64,000 nt of DNA. Origin: Apilactobacillus nanyangensis. GTDB taxonomy: Bacteria; Bacillota; Bacilli; Lactobacillales; Lactobacillaceae. This document shows, piece after piece, positions 24,836-34,437 of this stretch. Within the stretch, counting starts at the first letter, position 1. Each line of letters begins with the position of its first letter. The DNA is taken from NCBI RefSeq assembly GCF_016861915.1, contig NZ_BOLX01000011.1:1-64000 (forward strand), read 5' to 3'. Both the position numbers and the translations under genes were made by a program. Under the pieces are notes generated by a model, which worked only from the letters and a program-made list of their open reading frames with translations, was not told the origin of the DNA and did no database searches.

Positions 24836-26168
24836 TGATTACCTAAGTGTTAGCGATTTAACAAGCTATATTAAGAAAAAATTTGATCGCGATCCCTATC
24901 TAGATAAGGTTTATTTAACTGGTGAAATTTCTAACTTTAGATTGAGACCGGCACATCAATACTTTAGCTTGAAGGATGATAACGCCAAGATTAGCGCTAT
25001 TATGTTTAAATCCGCTTTCGATAAGGTTAAGTTTAAACCCGAAGAAGGAATGAAAGTATTAGTTACTGGTAGAATTTCAGTCTATGAAGCAACCGGTAAC
25101 TACCAAATTTATATTGATCACATGGAACCAGATGGTGTTGGTGCCTTGTATCAAGCTTATGAACAATTAAAGAAAAAACTATCTGCTGAAGGATTATTCA
25201 ATGCTCCTAAAAAAACTTTGGAAAAGTATCCAAAGAGAATTGCTGTAGTTACTTCACCTAGTGGAGCTGTTATTAGAGATATTATTACAACCACTAGAAG
25301 AAGATATCCAATTGCTCAAATCGTTTTATATCCTGCCGTAGTGCAAGGCGATGCAGCTGCTGCTGACATTGTTCGTCAAATTAACCGTGTTAATGAACGC
25401 GGTGATTTTGACACATTAATTATCGGACGTGGTGGAGGTTCGATTGAAGACCTTTGGCCATTTAACGAAGAAATCGTTGCCAGAGCCATCTTTGATAGTA
25501 AGATTCCAGTGATCTCTTCAGTTGGACACGAAACCGACACAACAATTGCTGATTTAGTTGCGGATATAAGAGCAGCTACACCAACTGCCGCTGCCGAACT
25601 AGCGGTACCAGTATTGACTGATGTCATGACTGATATTAAAAATGACCAAGTACGAATTTTTAATGCTTTTAGAAACAAGTTAAATCAATTACAACAACGT
25701 TTAGCAAAAATTCAACAATCATACATTTTCAATCAACCTGAACGTTTGTATGATTCATACGTCCAAAAGATTGATATGCTAAACGAAAGATTGATGAACG
25801 CTCTAAAGGAAACAATTAACCATTCCGATAGAAAGTTAAATGATTTAGTATATAATCTAAAAATCAATTCACCAAAGAACTTAATTAAAGAACAACAACA
25901 AGTTTTACAAGTACAAGATAATCAATTAAAGAGAAACATTATGTTGTTGATTCAAAATAAGCAAAATCAACTAACACAAAGAGTTGACGCTTTAGATCAT
26001 CTAAGCCCGTTAAAGGTTATGTCTCGTGGATTTAGTTTTACAACTAACAGTGAGGGCAAGGTCGTAAAGAAAATTGATGACATTAAGAAAAACGATGATA
26101 TTGAACTAAAATTAATTGATGGATATGCGAAAGCAACTGTTAATGAAGTCAAAAAGGAGAGTAAATAA
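24828..26168 (+). CDS. xseA: Exodeoxyribonuclease VII large subunit
   Basis: XseA with XseB degrades single-stranded DNA in both directions. The 446-residue protein has the N-terminal OB fold (YLTGEISNFRLRPAHQYFSLKD, about 27-48), the catalytic domain with VVTSPSGAVIRDI and IGRGGGSIEDLWPFNEE, and a long coiled coil. ATG 24828 was chosen because GTGGAGTG lies six bases upstream; it overlaps the folD stop. xseB follows in a one-base overlap. Confidence 0.96.
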   Translation: MGNDYLSVSDLTSYIKKKFDRDPYLDKVYLTGEISNFRLRPAHQYFSLKDDNAKISAIMFKSAFDKVKFKPEEGMKVLVTGRISVYEATGNYQIYIDHMEPDGVGALYQAYEQLKKKLSAEGLFNAPKKTLEKYPKRIAVVTSPSGAVIRDIITTTRRRYPIAQIVLYPAVVQGDAAAADIVRQINRVNERGDFDTLIIGRGGGSIEDLWPFNEEIVARAIFDSKIPVISSVGHETDTTIADLVADIRAATPTAAAELAVPVLTDVMTDIKNDQVRIFNAFRNKLNQLQQRLAKIQQSYIFNQPERLYDSYVQKIDMLNERLMNALKETINHSDRKLNDLVYNLKINSPKNLIKEQQQVLQVQDNQLKRNIMLLIQNKQNQLTQRVDALDHLSPLKVMSRGFSFTTNSEGKVVKKIDDIKKNDDIELKLIDGYAKATVNEVKKESK

Positions 26169-26398
26169 TGGCTGAAAAAGCAAGTTTTGAAGATAACATG
26201 AACAAACTAGAACAAATCGTTTCCGAATTAGAACAAGGTGACATTCCTTTGGAAAAGGCACTAAGTGAATTCCAAAAAGGTGTTAAGCTAAGTGGTGAAC
26301 TACAAAGTACTTTGAAGAATGCTGAAAAAACATTGGCTAAAGAAATGACAGATGATGATTCTGAAGTTGCATTCGAAAAAGAAAGTGAAGATAAGTAA
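26168..26398 (+). CDS. xseB: Exodeoxyribonuclease VII small subunit
   Basis: The 76-residue helical XseB (SFEDNMNKLEQIVSELEQGD then PLEKALSEFQKGVKLS) decorates XseA in the exonuclease VII complex. Start and stop codons overlap the neighbours by single bases (TAATG), indicating coupled translation in the folD-xseA-xseB-ispA operon. The acidic C-terminal end is ordinary for the family. Confidence 0.96.
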   Translation: MAEKASFEDNMNKLEQIVSELEQGDIPLEKALSEFQKGVKLSGELQSTLKNAEKTLAKEMTDDDSEVAFEKESEDK

Positions 26399-27291
26399 TG
26401 AGTCAATCTGTAGTTTTATCTGATTTTATTGATGAATACAAACCACAAATTGAAAGCCAACTAGCTAATCAAGTTAAAAAAGATGTCAGTAATGATCAAC
26501 TTGCTGAATCAATGAGCTATTCATTGATGGCTGGTGGAAAAAGATTAAGACCACTAATGAGCATCGCAACCTTAAAGACGTTAAATCATGAAGTGACAGA
26601 CGATGATTTAAAGGCGATTAGTGCACTTGAATTACTACACACTTATTCATTAATCCATGATGATTTACCAGCTATGGATGATGACGATTTAAGACGTGGT
26701 AAGAAGACTAATCATGTTATTTATGGTGCCGGTTTAGCCACATTAGCAGGTGACGGATTATTAACCTTGGCCTTTCAATGGTTAACCGATAATGACCTAG
26801 ATGATCATAAGAAGTCTCAATTAGTTTATTATCTATCTAAATTTGCTGGCCCATCAGGGATGGTTGCCGGTCAATCCATGGATATTTTGAATGAAAATAA
26901 ACAGCTTTCTTTGGATGAAATTAAGAAGTTACACGAAGGAAAAACTGGTGCATTAATTAGATATGCAATGATTGCTGGTGGTATCTTGTCCAATGCTAGT
27001 CGTGACGTGATTGATAAGTTAGATCAATTTGGTGCCGACTATGGTTTGGCCTTTCAAATTTATGACGACATTTTAGATGTTGTTTCCAGTCAAGAAGAAC
27101 TAGGAAAACCAGTACACCAAGATGGCGTTAAAAACACTTATACTAATCATTTGGGATTAGATAAGGCATATTCTTACTTAGAAGACACAATTAGTCATAG
27201 CCGCCAAATTTTAGACGAATTAAAAGACGAAAATGATGTCGATACAGAATTGTTATCATCATTTTTAGATTATTTTAAAATAGAAAAATAG
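26398..27291 (+). CDS. ispA: Farnesyl/polyprenyl diphosphate synthase
   Basis: This enzyme builds FPP (or GGPP) from IPP and DMAPP for undecaprenol and quinone synthesis. The 297-residue protein shows MAGGKRLRP, the first Asp-rich motif DDLPAMDDDDLRRGK, and the second motif DDILD in YDDILDVV. Chain length depends on residues near the first motif, and FPP synthase is the best guess from the gene order. It begins within the xseB stop (TAATG). Confidence 0.95.
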   Translation: MSQSVVLSDFIDEYKPQIESQLANQVKKDVSNDQLAESMSYSLMAGGKRLRPLMSIATLKTLNHEVTDDDLKAISALELLHTYSLIHDDLPAMDDDDLRRGKKTNHVIYGAGLATLAGDGLLTLAFQWLTDNDLDDHKKSQLVYYLSKFAGPSGMVAGQSMDILNENKQLSLDEIKKLHEGKTGALIRYAMIAGGILSNASRDVIDKLDQFGADYGLAFQIYDDILDVVSSQEELGKPVHQDGVKNTYTNHLGLDKAYSYLEDTISHSRQILDELKDENDVDTELLSSFLDYFKIEK

Positions 27292-27302
27292 GAGTAGTTC
27301 GC

Positions 27303-28109
27303 ATGAAAAAAGAAAGAGTAGACGTGCTACTTGTTCAACAGGGTATTTTTGATACAAGAGAAAAAGCCAAGAGAGCCGTAATGGCCGGCGAAGTTTTAGG
27401 TAAAAACGAAGAACGTTTGGATAAACCAGGTGTTAAGATTCCTGAAGACACAAAGTTGCATTTAAAAGGAAAACCAATGCCATACGTTAGTCGAGGCGGT
27501 CTAAAGCTTGAAAAAGCCTTGAAGGTATTTAATCTTGATGTTAAAGATAAGACTGTTTTAGATATCGGTTCATCCACTGGTGGATTTACTGATGTGATGT
27601 TACAAAATGGTGCTAAAAAAAGTTACGCTTTGGATGTTGGTAGTAACCAACTAGTATGGAAGTTGCGTGAAGATCCAAGAGTTGTTGTGATGGAACACAC
27701 TAACTTTAGATACTCAAAGCTAGATGATTTTACAGAAGGTCAACCAGAATTTGCTTCAATTGACGTTTCTTTCATTTCACTTCACTTGATTTTGCCACCA
27801 CTAAAAGATATTCTTGTAAAAAATGGCCATGTTGCGGCGTTAATTAAGCCACAATTTGAAGCCGGAAGAGATAAGATCGGTAAGCATGGTATTGTCAGAG
27901 ACCACGCCGTTCATGCCGAAGTTTTAGAAGACATTATAAAATTTGCCGTTAGCGCTGGTTACTCAGTTGAAGGATTAGACTTCTCACCAATCAAGGGTGG
28001 CGAAGGAAATATTGAATTCTTAGTAGACTTAAAGTCTGTTGATAATCCTTCAATTAATCCAGATATTTCGATTGAAGATACTATCAAACGAGCTGACGAA
28101 CTAAAGTAA
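27303..28109 (+). CDS. tlyA: TlyA-family rRNA 2'-O-methyltransferase (YqxC)
   Basis: TlyA methylates 16S (and in some species 23S) rRNA cytidines. The 268-residue protein has an N-terminal S4 RNA-binding domain (RVDVLLVQQGIFDTREKAKRA, about 4-24) and an FtsJ-like Rossmann domain with SAM motif LDIGSSTGGFTDVML. In B. subtilis the argR/ahrC gene follows; here recN comes directly, 18 bases later. No ArgR gene is in the window. Confidence 0.93.
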   Translation: MKKERVDVLLVQQGIFDTREKAKRAVMAGEVLGKNEERLDKPGVKIPEDTKLHLKGKPMPYVSRGGLKLEKALKVFNLDVKDKTVLDIGSSTGGFTDVMLQNGAKKSYALDVGSNQLVWKLREDPRVVVMEHTNFRYSKLDDFTEGQPEFASIDVSFISLHLILPPLKDILVKNGHVAALIKPQFEAGRDKIGKHGIVRDHAVHAEVLEDIIKFAVSAGYSVEGLDFSPIKGGEGNIEFLVDLKSVDNPSINPDISIEDTIKRADELK

Positions 28110-28127
28110 TGAAAGGGAGTCTTTTGA

Positions 28128-29819
28128 TTGCTTGAAAACCTATCAATTAGCGATTTTGCGATTATCGACCATTTAGAAATTGATTTTTCCAATGGAATGA
28201 CTGTTCTAACCGGTGAAACTGGTGCTGGTAAGTCAATTATTATCGATGCCGTTGGACTATTAGCCGGTGGTAGAGGTTCACAAAACTTTATCAGAACTGG
28301 TAGTAATAAGTTATTAATTCAAGGTTTATTTGTGTTCCCAGAAGATGGTCTAACATACAAAGTGTTGGATGACATGGGAATCGATCATAGTGATAACAGC
28401 GTCATTTTACAAAGAGAAATCTATAGAAATGGCCGCAATATTTGTCGTGTCAATGGGATGCTTGTTAATACCACAATGCTAAAGAAAATTGGTGAGACAA
28501 TCGTTGATATTCATGGTCAAAATGAACATCAAGAATTAATGCAACCAGAAAGACACGTTCATTTACTTGATGAATTTGGTCACAAACAAATTGGGGATAC
28601 TTTAGCTAAGTATCAAAAAACTTTTGATCATTACCAACAATTAAAAGCATCAATTAAAGAAAAACGTGGTAATGAAAAAGAATGGTCACAACGACTTGAT
28701 ATGCTGGAATTTCAGGAGAATGAAATTAGTAATGCGCATCTAGAAGTTGGCGAAGAAGAAGAACTAGTCAGTCAAAGAGACCACTTGCTTAACTATCAAA
28801 AAATTGTTGACGCCTTAAATATGAGTTTTAGTGCTATTAATGGTGATGAAACGTTTAATCCTTTAGATGTAATTGGTGAAGCCAAGAATTCAATGGAATC
28901 AATTGAAGAAGTTGACCCTCAATTTAGAGAAATTTCTGATAACATCAAAAATGCTTTTTACTTACTACAAGATGCTTCTGACAACATTTCTGATCAAATG
29001 GACTTACAAGAATTTGACCAAGGTCGTTTAGAAGAAATCGAAGAAAGACTGAATGTCATCTACGGTTTAAAACGTAAGTATGGTGATTCAATTGAACAAA
29101 TCCTAAAGCATTACGATAATGTTGTGAAGGAACTTTCAACCATGCAAGCTGACCAAACTACTGGTGAAGATTTAAACGAACAATATGAATCAACCGTAAA
29201 CAAGTTGAGTGATTTAGCTGATGAATTGAACACAGAGCGTCACGCTGTCGCAACCAAGCTTGAGGAAGCAGTGCATGATCAACTATCTGATTTATACATG
29301 GCTAAGACCGAGTTCAAGGTTAACTTCGAAAAGTTACCAATCGGTGAATTTCATAGATACGGAACAGAACGTGTTGAATTCTATATGAGAACCAACCCAG
29401 GTGAAGCAATGTTGCCATTATCAAAGATTGCTTCCGGTGGGGAACTATCTAGAATTATGTTGGCGCTAAAGACATTATTCACTAATATGCAGGGTGTTAC
29501 TTCAATCATCTTCGATGAAGTAGATACTGGTGTTTCCGGTAGAGTTGCTCAAGCAATCGCCGAAAAAATCAGTAAGATTGCGCAAAAATCTCAGGTTCTA
29601 TGTATTACGCATTTACCACAGGTTGCTGCAATGTCTGATCATCATTACTTTATTGAAAAGAAGATTGATAAGAATCGTACCAAGACAAGTATCATCAAGT
29701 TATCAGTTCAAAAACGTGTTGATGAACTTGCTAGAATGTTATCTGGTACAACGGTCACTGATTTAACACTTCAACACGCTAACGAATTATTAAAGTTAGC
29801 TGATGAAACCAAAAAATAA
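28128..29819 (+). CDS. recN: DNA repair protein RecN
   Basis: RecN is an SMC-like ATPase that acts early in double-strand-break repair. The 563-residue protein has Walker A GETGAGKS (about residue 30), a long coiled coil, the signature LSKIASGGELSRIML, and Walker B IIFDEVDTGVSG. It starts at TTG, eight bases after AAAGGGAG. Length is typical. Confidence 0.96.
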   Translation: MLENLSISDFAIIDHLEIDFSNGMTVLTGETGAGKSIIIDAVGLLAGGRGSQNFIRTGSNKLLIQGLFVFPEDGLTYKVLDDMGIDHSDNSVILQREIYRNGRNICRVNGMLVNTTMLKKIGETIVDIHGQNEHQELMQPERHVHLLDEFGHKQIGDTLAKYQKTFDHYQQLKASIKEKRGNEKEWSQRLDMLEFQENEISNAHLEVGEEEELVSQRDHLLNYQKIVDALNMSFSAINGDETFNPLDVIGEAKNSMESIEEVDPQFREISDNIKNAFYLLQDASDNISDQMDLQEFDQGRLEEIEERLNVIYGLKRKYGDSIEQILKHYDNVVKELSTMQADQTTGEDLNEQYESTVNKLSDLADELNTERHAVATKLEEAVHDQLSDLYMAKTEFKVNFEKLPIGEFHRYGTERVEFYMRTNPGEAMLPLSKIASGGELSRIMLALKTLFTNMQGVTSIIFDEVDTGVSGRVAQAIAEKISKIAQKSQVLCITHLPQVAAMSDHHYFIEKKIDKNRTKTSIIKLSVQKRVDELARMLSGTTVTDLTLQHANELLKLADETKK

Positions 29820-29821
29820 AT

Positions 29822-29850
29822 TTGAAAAAATCAGTAAAATAGGCCATAAT
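29822..29850 (+). promoter_or_regulatory. Putative gmk promoter
   Basis: TTGAAA (29822-29827), a 17-base spacer and CATAAT (29845-29850) lie directly after the recN stop. Confidence 0.55.
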
Positions 29851-29882
29851 GGTAGTATTATAAAATTTTGAGGGGTTTTAAA

Positions 29883-30500
29883 ATGGCAAAAAGAGGAATG
29901 CTAATTGTTCTTTCAGGACCTTCTGGTGTTGGTAAAGGTACTGTTAGAAAAGCATTGTTTAACGAACCAGACGTTGATTTCAAGTACTCAATTTCAATGA
30001 CTACTAGAAGTCCTCGTGAAGGTGAAGTAAACGGTAAAGACTATTTCTTTGTTAGTAAAGAAGAATTCGAAGACCATATCAAAAATGGTGAAATGCTAGA
30101 ATATGCAAAGTACGTTGACAATTACTATGGAACTCCATTGAACTATGTTAATAAGACTTTGGATGAAGGTCATGACGTATTCTTAGAAATCGAAGTTAAT
30201 GGTGCAATGCAGGTTAGAGCTAATTGCCCAGAAGCAGTATTTGTATTTCTAACCCCACCTGATTTAGTTGTACTAAAGAATCGTTTAATTGGTCGTGGAA
30301 CTGATGACATGGACGTTATCGATAAGCGTATCAAGACAGCCGTTTCTGAAATCAAGATGATGAGAAACTATGACTATGCTGTATTAAACGACAAAGTTGA
30401 AAATGCTGTAGATAGAATTAAGACTATCGTTAACAGCGAAAGACTAAAAGTTAACCGCGTAATGCCGGATTATCTATCAATGTTAGGAGAAGAAGACTAA
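29883..30500 (+). CDS. gmk: Guanylate kinase
   Basis: Gmk phosphorylates GMP and dGMP with ATP. The 205-residue protein has the P-loop [12 protein letters not shown], the GMP-binding region [20 protein letters not shown] and [16 protein letters not shown] 29883 is preferred over an in-frame TTG 15 bases upstream because GAGGGG lies seven bases before it. It overlaps rpoZ by one base (TAATG). Confidence 0.97.
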   Translation: MAKRGMLIVLSGPSGVGKGTVRKALFNEPDVDFKYSISMTTRSPREGEVNGKDYFFVSKEEFEDHIKNGEMLEYAKYVDNYYGTPLNYVNKTLDEGHDVFLEIEVNGAMQVRANCPEAVFVFLTPPDLVVLKNRLIGRGTDDMDVIDKRIKTAVSEIKMMRNYDYAVLNDKVENAVDRIKTIVNSERLKVNRVMPDYLSMLGEED

Positions 30501-30703
30501 TGCTATTATATCCATCTGTTGACAAACTACTTGAAAGAGTTGATTCAAGATACTCATTAATCATGCTAGCAAGTAAGAGAGCTCATGATATTGATGCTGG
30601 ATCACCATTATTATTAGACTCATACAAATCTAGAAAATCTGTTGGTAAGGCTTTCGAAGAAATCGTTGCCGGCAAGGTTGAACTAACTAGAGATAACAAA
30701 TAA
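30500..30703 (+). CDS. rpoZ: RNA polymerase omega subunit
   Basis: The 67-residue omega chaperones the beta' subunit. It shows [19 protein letters not shown] and the [13 protein letters not shown] motif of the family. It is coupled to gmk (stop/start overlap), the usual arrangement in Firmicutes. A terminator follows. Confidence 0.95.
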   Translation: MLLYPSVDKLLERVDSRYSLIMLASKRAHDIDAGSPLLLDSYKSRKSVGKAFEEIVAGKVELTRDNK

Positions 30704-30713
30704 TAAATAAATT

Positions 30714-30742
30714 AACCCTTTGCAGCAATGCAAGGGTTTTTA
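30714..30742 (+). terminator. Intrinsic terminator after rpoZ
   Basis: AACCCTTTGCA pairs with TGCAAGGGTT (one bulged base) around GCAA, followed by a T-rich tail. Confidence 0.85.
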
Positions 30743-30753
30743 TTTTGATTTTT

Positions 30754-30762
30754 TGATACAAT
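30754..30762 (+). promoter_or_regulatory. Extended -10 of the coaBC promoter
   Basis: TGATACAAT lies 39 bases before the coaBC start and after the rpoZ terminator. No good -35 is visible. Confidence 0.5.
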
Positions 30763-30800
30763 ATAGGTAATAAGTTCTTAAGATATGGGAGGTTTGATTA

Positions 30801-31991
30801 GTGAATAATAAAAAAATAGCACTATATGTTACCGGTAGTATTGCCGCATATAAGTCATTAACCTTAGCGCGATTATTAGTTAAAAATGGAAACGATGTCA
30901 GAGTCGTTATGAGCGGTGGTGCACAACAATTCGTTACACCATTAGCTTTTCAAACATTGACTAAAAACTTTGTTTTCACTGATACTTTTGACGAAAAGGA
31001 TGCTAATGAAATCACCCATATAGATATTGCAACATGGGCTGATATTTCAATCGTTGCACCAGCTACAGCAAACACAATTGCCAAGTTGGCTAATGGGATT
31101 GGTGACGAAGCAGTTACTACGACACTGCTTGCAACACCTTCTACAAAAGTGATTGTTCCAGCCATGAACAACAACATGTGGGATAATCCTGCAACACAAA
31201 GAAATATTCAACAAATCGAGGCGGATGGTTGTAAAATCATCTATCCAACTTCAGGATTCTTAGCCGAAGGATACGAAGCTAAGGGTAGAATGATTGAACC
31301 TGAAGAGATTATTGAAAGATTAGAATTGATGGTTGAACAAAATACTCGATTAGCGGGCAAGAAGATGATTGTCACAGCTGGTGGAACTAGAGAAGCCATT
31401 GATCCGGTTAGATACATTAGTAATAATTCATCAGGTAAGATGGGATATGCAATTGCTAGAGCTGCCATGAATGCCGGAGCTGCCGTGACTTTAATTTCAT
31501 CTTCAGAAACTCAACATATCAACGGCAACGTTAATGTTATTAATGTTAGTTCAGCTAGTGAAATGAAGAGTGCGATTGAAGACAACTTTGAGGATGCTGA
31601 TGTTTTAGTAATGGCTGCTGCTGTTTCTGACTACACACCGGCAAAATATTCAGAGCAAAAAATCAAGAAAAATGGTGATGAATTAGACATCCATTTGGTA
31701 AAAACACCTGATATTTTAAAGGAATTATCAAAGATAAAGGATGATCAATTTGTCGTCGGTTTTGCTGCAGAAACCCAAAACCTATTGGATAACGCTAAGC
31801 AAAAATTAACCAAGAAAAAGTTAGATTTATTGTTAGCTAATGACGTTAGTGACAAGGCAATTGGATTTAACAGCGATAATAACCAAGTTTCATTTATTGA
31901 TGAGACCGGAGTATTTAAGAAAAGCGATGTAGAAAGTAAGGATAAAATTGCTAATGAATTAATTGATATCATTAGCGAAAGAATCGATTAA
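30801..31991 (+). CDS. coaBC: Bifunctional phosphopantothenoylcysteine decarboxylase / synthetase
   Basis: CoaBC makes 4'-phosphopantetheine for coenzyme A. The 396-residue protein has the FMN-dependent CoaC domain first (TGSIAAYKSLTLARLL, the PAMNNNMWDNPATQ motif) and the CTP-dependent CoaB domain after about residue 185 (TAGGTREAIDPVRYISNNSSGKMG, AAAVSDYTP and KIKK). The Cys of the CoaC clamp (ACGDxGxGRM in E. coli) is Glu here: the loop reads LAEGYEAKGRM. The start is GTG, eight bases after GGGAGG. Confidence 0.95.
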   Translation: MNNKKIALYVTGSIAAYKSLTLARLLVKNGNDVRVVMSGGAQQFVTPLAFQTLTKNFVFTDTFDEKDANEITHIDIATWADISIVAPATANTIAKLANGIGDEAVTTTLLATPSTKVIVPAMNNNMWDNPATQRNIQQIEADGCKIIYPTSGFLAEGYEAKGRMIEPEEIIERLELMVEQNTRLAGKKMIVTAGGTREAIDPVRYISNNSSGKMGYAIARAAMNAGAAVTLISSSETQHINGNVNVINVSSASEMKSAIEDNFEDADVLVMAAAVSDYTPAKYSEQKIKKNGDELDIHLVKTPDILKELSKIKDDQFVVGFAAETQNLLDNAKQKLTKKKLDLLLANDVSDKAIGFNSDNNQVSFIDETGVFKKSDVESKDKIANELIDIISERID

Positions 31992-32009
31992 ATTAAAGGG
32001 GGAGTTAGA

Positions 32010-34424
32010 TTGAATTTAGCAAAAGTAATTGTTGATGTGCCAACAATGCAAACTAACGAACCATATACTTACTTAGTACCATATGAGTTAACAGATAAAC
32101 TTCAAAAAGGGATGCGTGTCATTGTTCCGTTTGGAAATGGTGGCCGTAAAATTCAGGGAATCGTTTGGGATATCGATGATAATGGAACCTTTGACGGTGA
32201 ATTAAAGGAAATTTCAGGACTATTGGATTTGGATCCTGTTTTGAATAATGAATTACTAGACATGTCCAAATGGATGGCAGAAAAGACCTATTCCTTTCAA
32301 ATTAGTTGTATTTTAACAATGCTTCCAAGTGTAATGAGAGCGAAGTATCAAAAACAATTAGTATTAAATGATTCAAGTGAAATCGACGACGATATTTTAG
32401 CCATTTTTGGTGATGATAATGTCGTTGATTTTGACGTGGATGAATACCCAGCTAGTGTCTTAAAGAAGATTATTCAATATCGTAAAGAAAATAAACTTTC
32501 TGTTGAATACAAGGTTTCTGATGGTGCCAAGGCTAAAAAGATATATGCGATCAAACCGAACTTAACAAATGAGCAAGCAAAAGAAGAATTAACTAAGGTC
32601 CGTAAAAACTCAAAGAACCTAATTAAAATTCTAGATTTTATCGTTAATCATAATGATAAAGAGATTGCGCAACGCAAATTAGTTCATGATTTTGATATTC
32701 CTGAAGCTGCTATTAAAAGTGCGGTGGACAAGGGATGGTTTACTAGGTTCTTACAAGAGGAATACCGTAATCCATACCAAGGTCAAGTTGGCACAAACAA
32801 ACCATTACAGTTAAACGACAATCAAAAAAGTGCCGTTGATAGAATTAGTACGGCAACTAAGCGTGACCAGGATACTGTCTTCTTACTAGAGGGTGTTACC
32901 GGTTCTGGAAAGACTGAAGTATACCTTCAATCAATCCAAAAAGCGCTTGAATTAGGCAAGACCGCTTTAATGCTAGTCCCTGAAATATCGTTAACCCCAC
33001 AGATGGTAAAAAGGGTTAAGGGTCGATTTGGTAATCGAGTAGCAATGTTACATAGTGGTTTATCGAATGGTGAAAAATATGATGAATGGCGCAGAGTTAA
33101 TAATGGTGAAGCTGATGTGGTCGTTGGAGCGCGTTCTGCTATCTTTGCTCCATTAGATAATATCGGTATCATCATCATGGATGAAGAACACGAAGCTAGT
33201 TATAAGCAAGATGATTCTCCTCGCTACCATACAAGAGATGTTGCGAAGTGGCGAGCAAGTTTTCACAACTGTCCGTTAGTTTTAGGTAGTGCTACTCCTT
33301 CGTTGGAATCAAGAGCAAGAGCTACTAAGGGTGTTTACCAACTCATCAAACTTCCACACAGAATCAATAACCAAGCCTTACCAGAGGTTAGGGTTATCGA
33401 TATGAAGGAAGAAGTTAAGAATAGTGGTCAGGAAGATTTTTCATCTGAATTACTATCTGCAATTAACAATCGTTTACAAAAACACGAACAGATTGTGTTG
33501 ATGTTAAACCGCAGAGGATATTCCTCGTTTGTCATGTGTCGTAGTTGTGGTTTCGTATTGCACTGTCCAAACTGTGATATCTCACTTACTTTGCACATGG
33601 ATTCTAGAACGATGAAGTGTCACTACTGTGGTCACGAAGAACCAATTCCTAACAAGTGTAAAAATTGTGGTAGTAAAAAAATCAGATATTACGGTACTGG
33701 AACTCAAAAGGTCCAAGAAAAGCTTCAGTCATTGGTACCAAACGCTCGCATCTTAAGAATGGACGTTGATACCACGAGAAGAAAAGGTTCACACGAACGA
33801 ATTTTACAAAAGTTTGGTAACGGTGAAGCCGATATCTTACTTGGAACTCAAATGATTGCGAAGGGATTGGACTTTCCTAACGTTACACTTGTTGGTGTTT
33901 TGAATGCTGATACCTCCCTTGATTTACCTGATTTCCGTTCTAGTGAAAGAACATTTAACCTATTAACTCAGGTTAGTGGACGTGCTGGTCGAGCAGAGAA
34001 AAAAGGATTGGTTTACATTCAAACCTTTAATCCTGATCACTATGCGATTAGACTAGCGCAAAGACAGGACTATGAATTGTTCTATCGTAAGGAAATGAAT
34101 GTTAGACATCAAACTAACTATCCACCTTATTATTTCACTGTTAAGATATCAGCATCTGATGTCAACGAAGCTAAGGCAGCTGCTAAGATGTACGAAATTG
34201 CTAAGATTTTAAAGGCGAAGCTAAGTGACCAAGCAATTATGTTAGGGCCATCACCTAGTTCAATCTTAAAATTAAAGAATAAGTACTACTATCAAATTAT
34301 TATTAAGTATAAAAATGAACCAAATATGAAACCATGTTTGGAATATATATTGAATCATTATCAAAAGGACGCTCAAAAGGGACTATACGTAAACATAGAC
34401 CCTGATCCTTTGAACTTTATGTAA
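32010..34424 (+). CDS. priA: Primosomal protein N' (replication restart helicase PriA)
   Basis: PriA restarts stalled forks by loading the replisome. The 804-residue protein has an N-terminal DNA-binding domain, helicase motifs I (EGVTGSGKTEVYL) and II (DEEHEASYKQ), the paired CxxC zinc-binding cysteines (CRSCGFVLHCPNC, then CHYCG and CKNCG) and motifs V-VI (GTQMIAKGLDFPNV, QVSGRAGRAEK). The TTG start follows AAAGGGGGAG. The order coaBC-priA-fmt-rsmB is conserved in Firmicutes. Confidence 0.97.
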   Translation: MNLAKVIVDVPTMQTNEPYTYLVPYELTDKLQKGMRVIVPFGNGGRKIQGIVWDIDDNGTFDGELKEISGLLDLDPVLNNELLDMSKWMAEKTYSFQISCILTMLPSVMRAKYQKQLVLNDSSEIDDDILAIFGDDNVVDFDVDEYPASVLKKIIQYRKENKLSVEYKVSDGAKAKKIYAIKPNLTNEQAKEELTKVRKNSKNLIKILDFIVNHNDKEIAQRKLVHDFDIPEAAIKSAVDKGWFTRFLQEEYRNPYQGQVGTNKPLQLNDNQKSAVDRISTATKRDQDTVFLLEGVTGSGKTEVYLQSIQKALELGKTALMLVPEISLTPQMVKRVKGRFGNRVAMLHSGLSNGEKYDEWRRVNNGEADVVVGARSAIFAPLDNIGIIIMDEEHEASYKQDDSPRYHTRDVAKWRASFHNCPLVLGSATPSLESRARATKGVYQLIKLPHRINNQALPEVRVIDMKEEVKNSGQEDFSSELLSAINNRLQKHEQIVLMLNRRGYSSFVMCRSCGFVLHCPNCDISLTLHMDSRTMKCHYCGHEEPIPNKCKNCGSKKIRYYGTGTQKVQEKLQSLVPNARILRMDVDTTRRKGSHERILQKFGNGEADILLGTQMIAKGLDFPNVTLVGVLNADTSLDLPDFRSSERTFNLLTQVSGRAGRAEKKGLVYIQTFNPDHYAIRLAQRQDYELFYRKEMNVRHQTNYPPYYFTVKISASDVNEAKAAAKMYEIAKILKAKLSDQAIMLGPSPSSILKLKNKYYYQIIIKYKNEPNMKPCLEYILNHYQKDAQKGLYVNIDPDPLNFM

Positions 34425-34437
34425 GGATGTAGATAAA

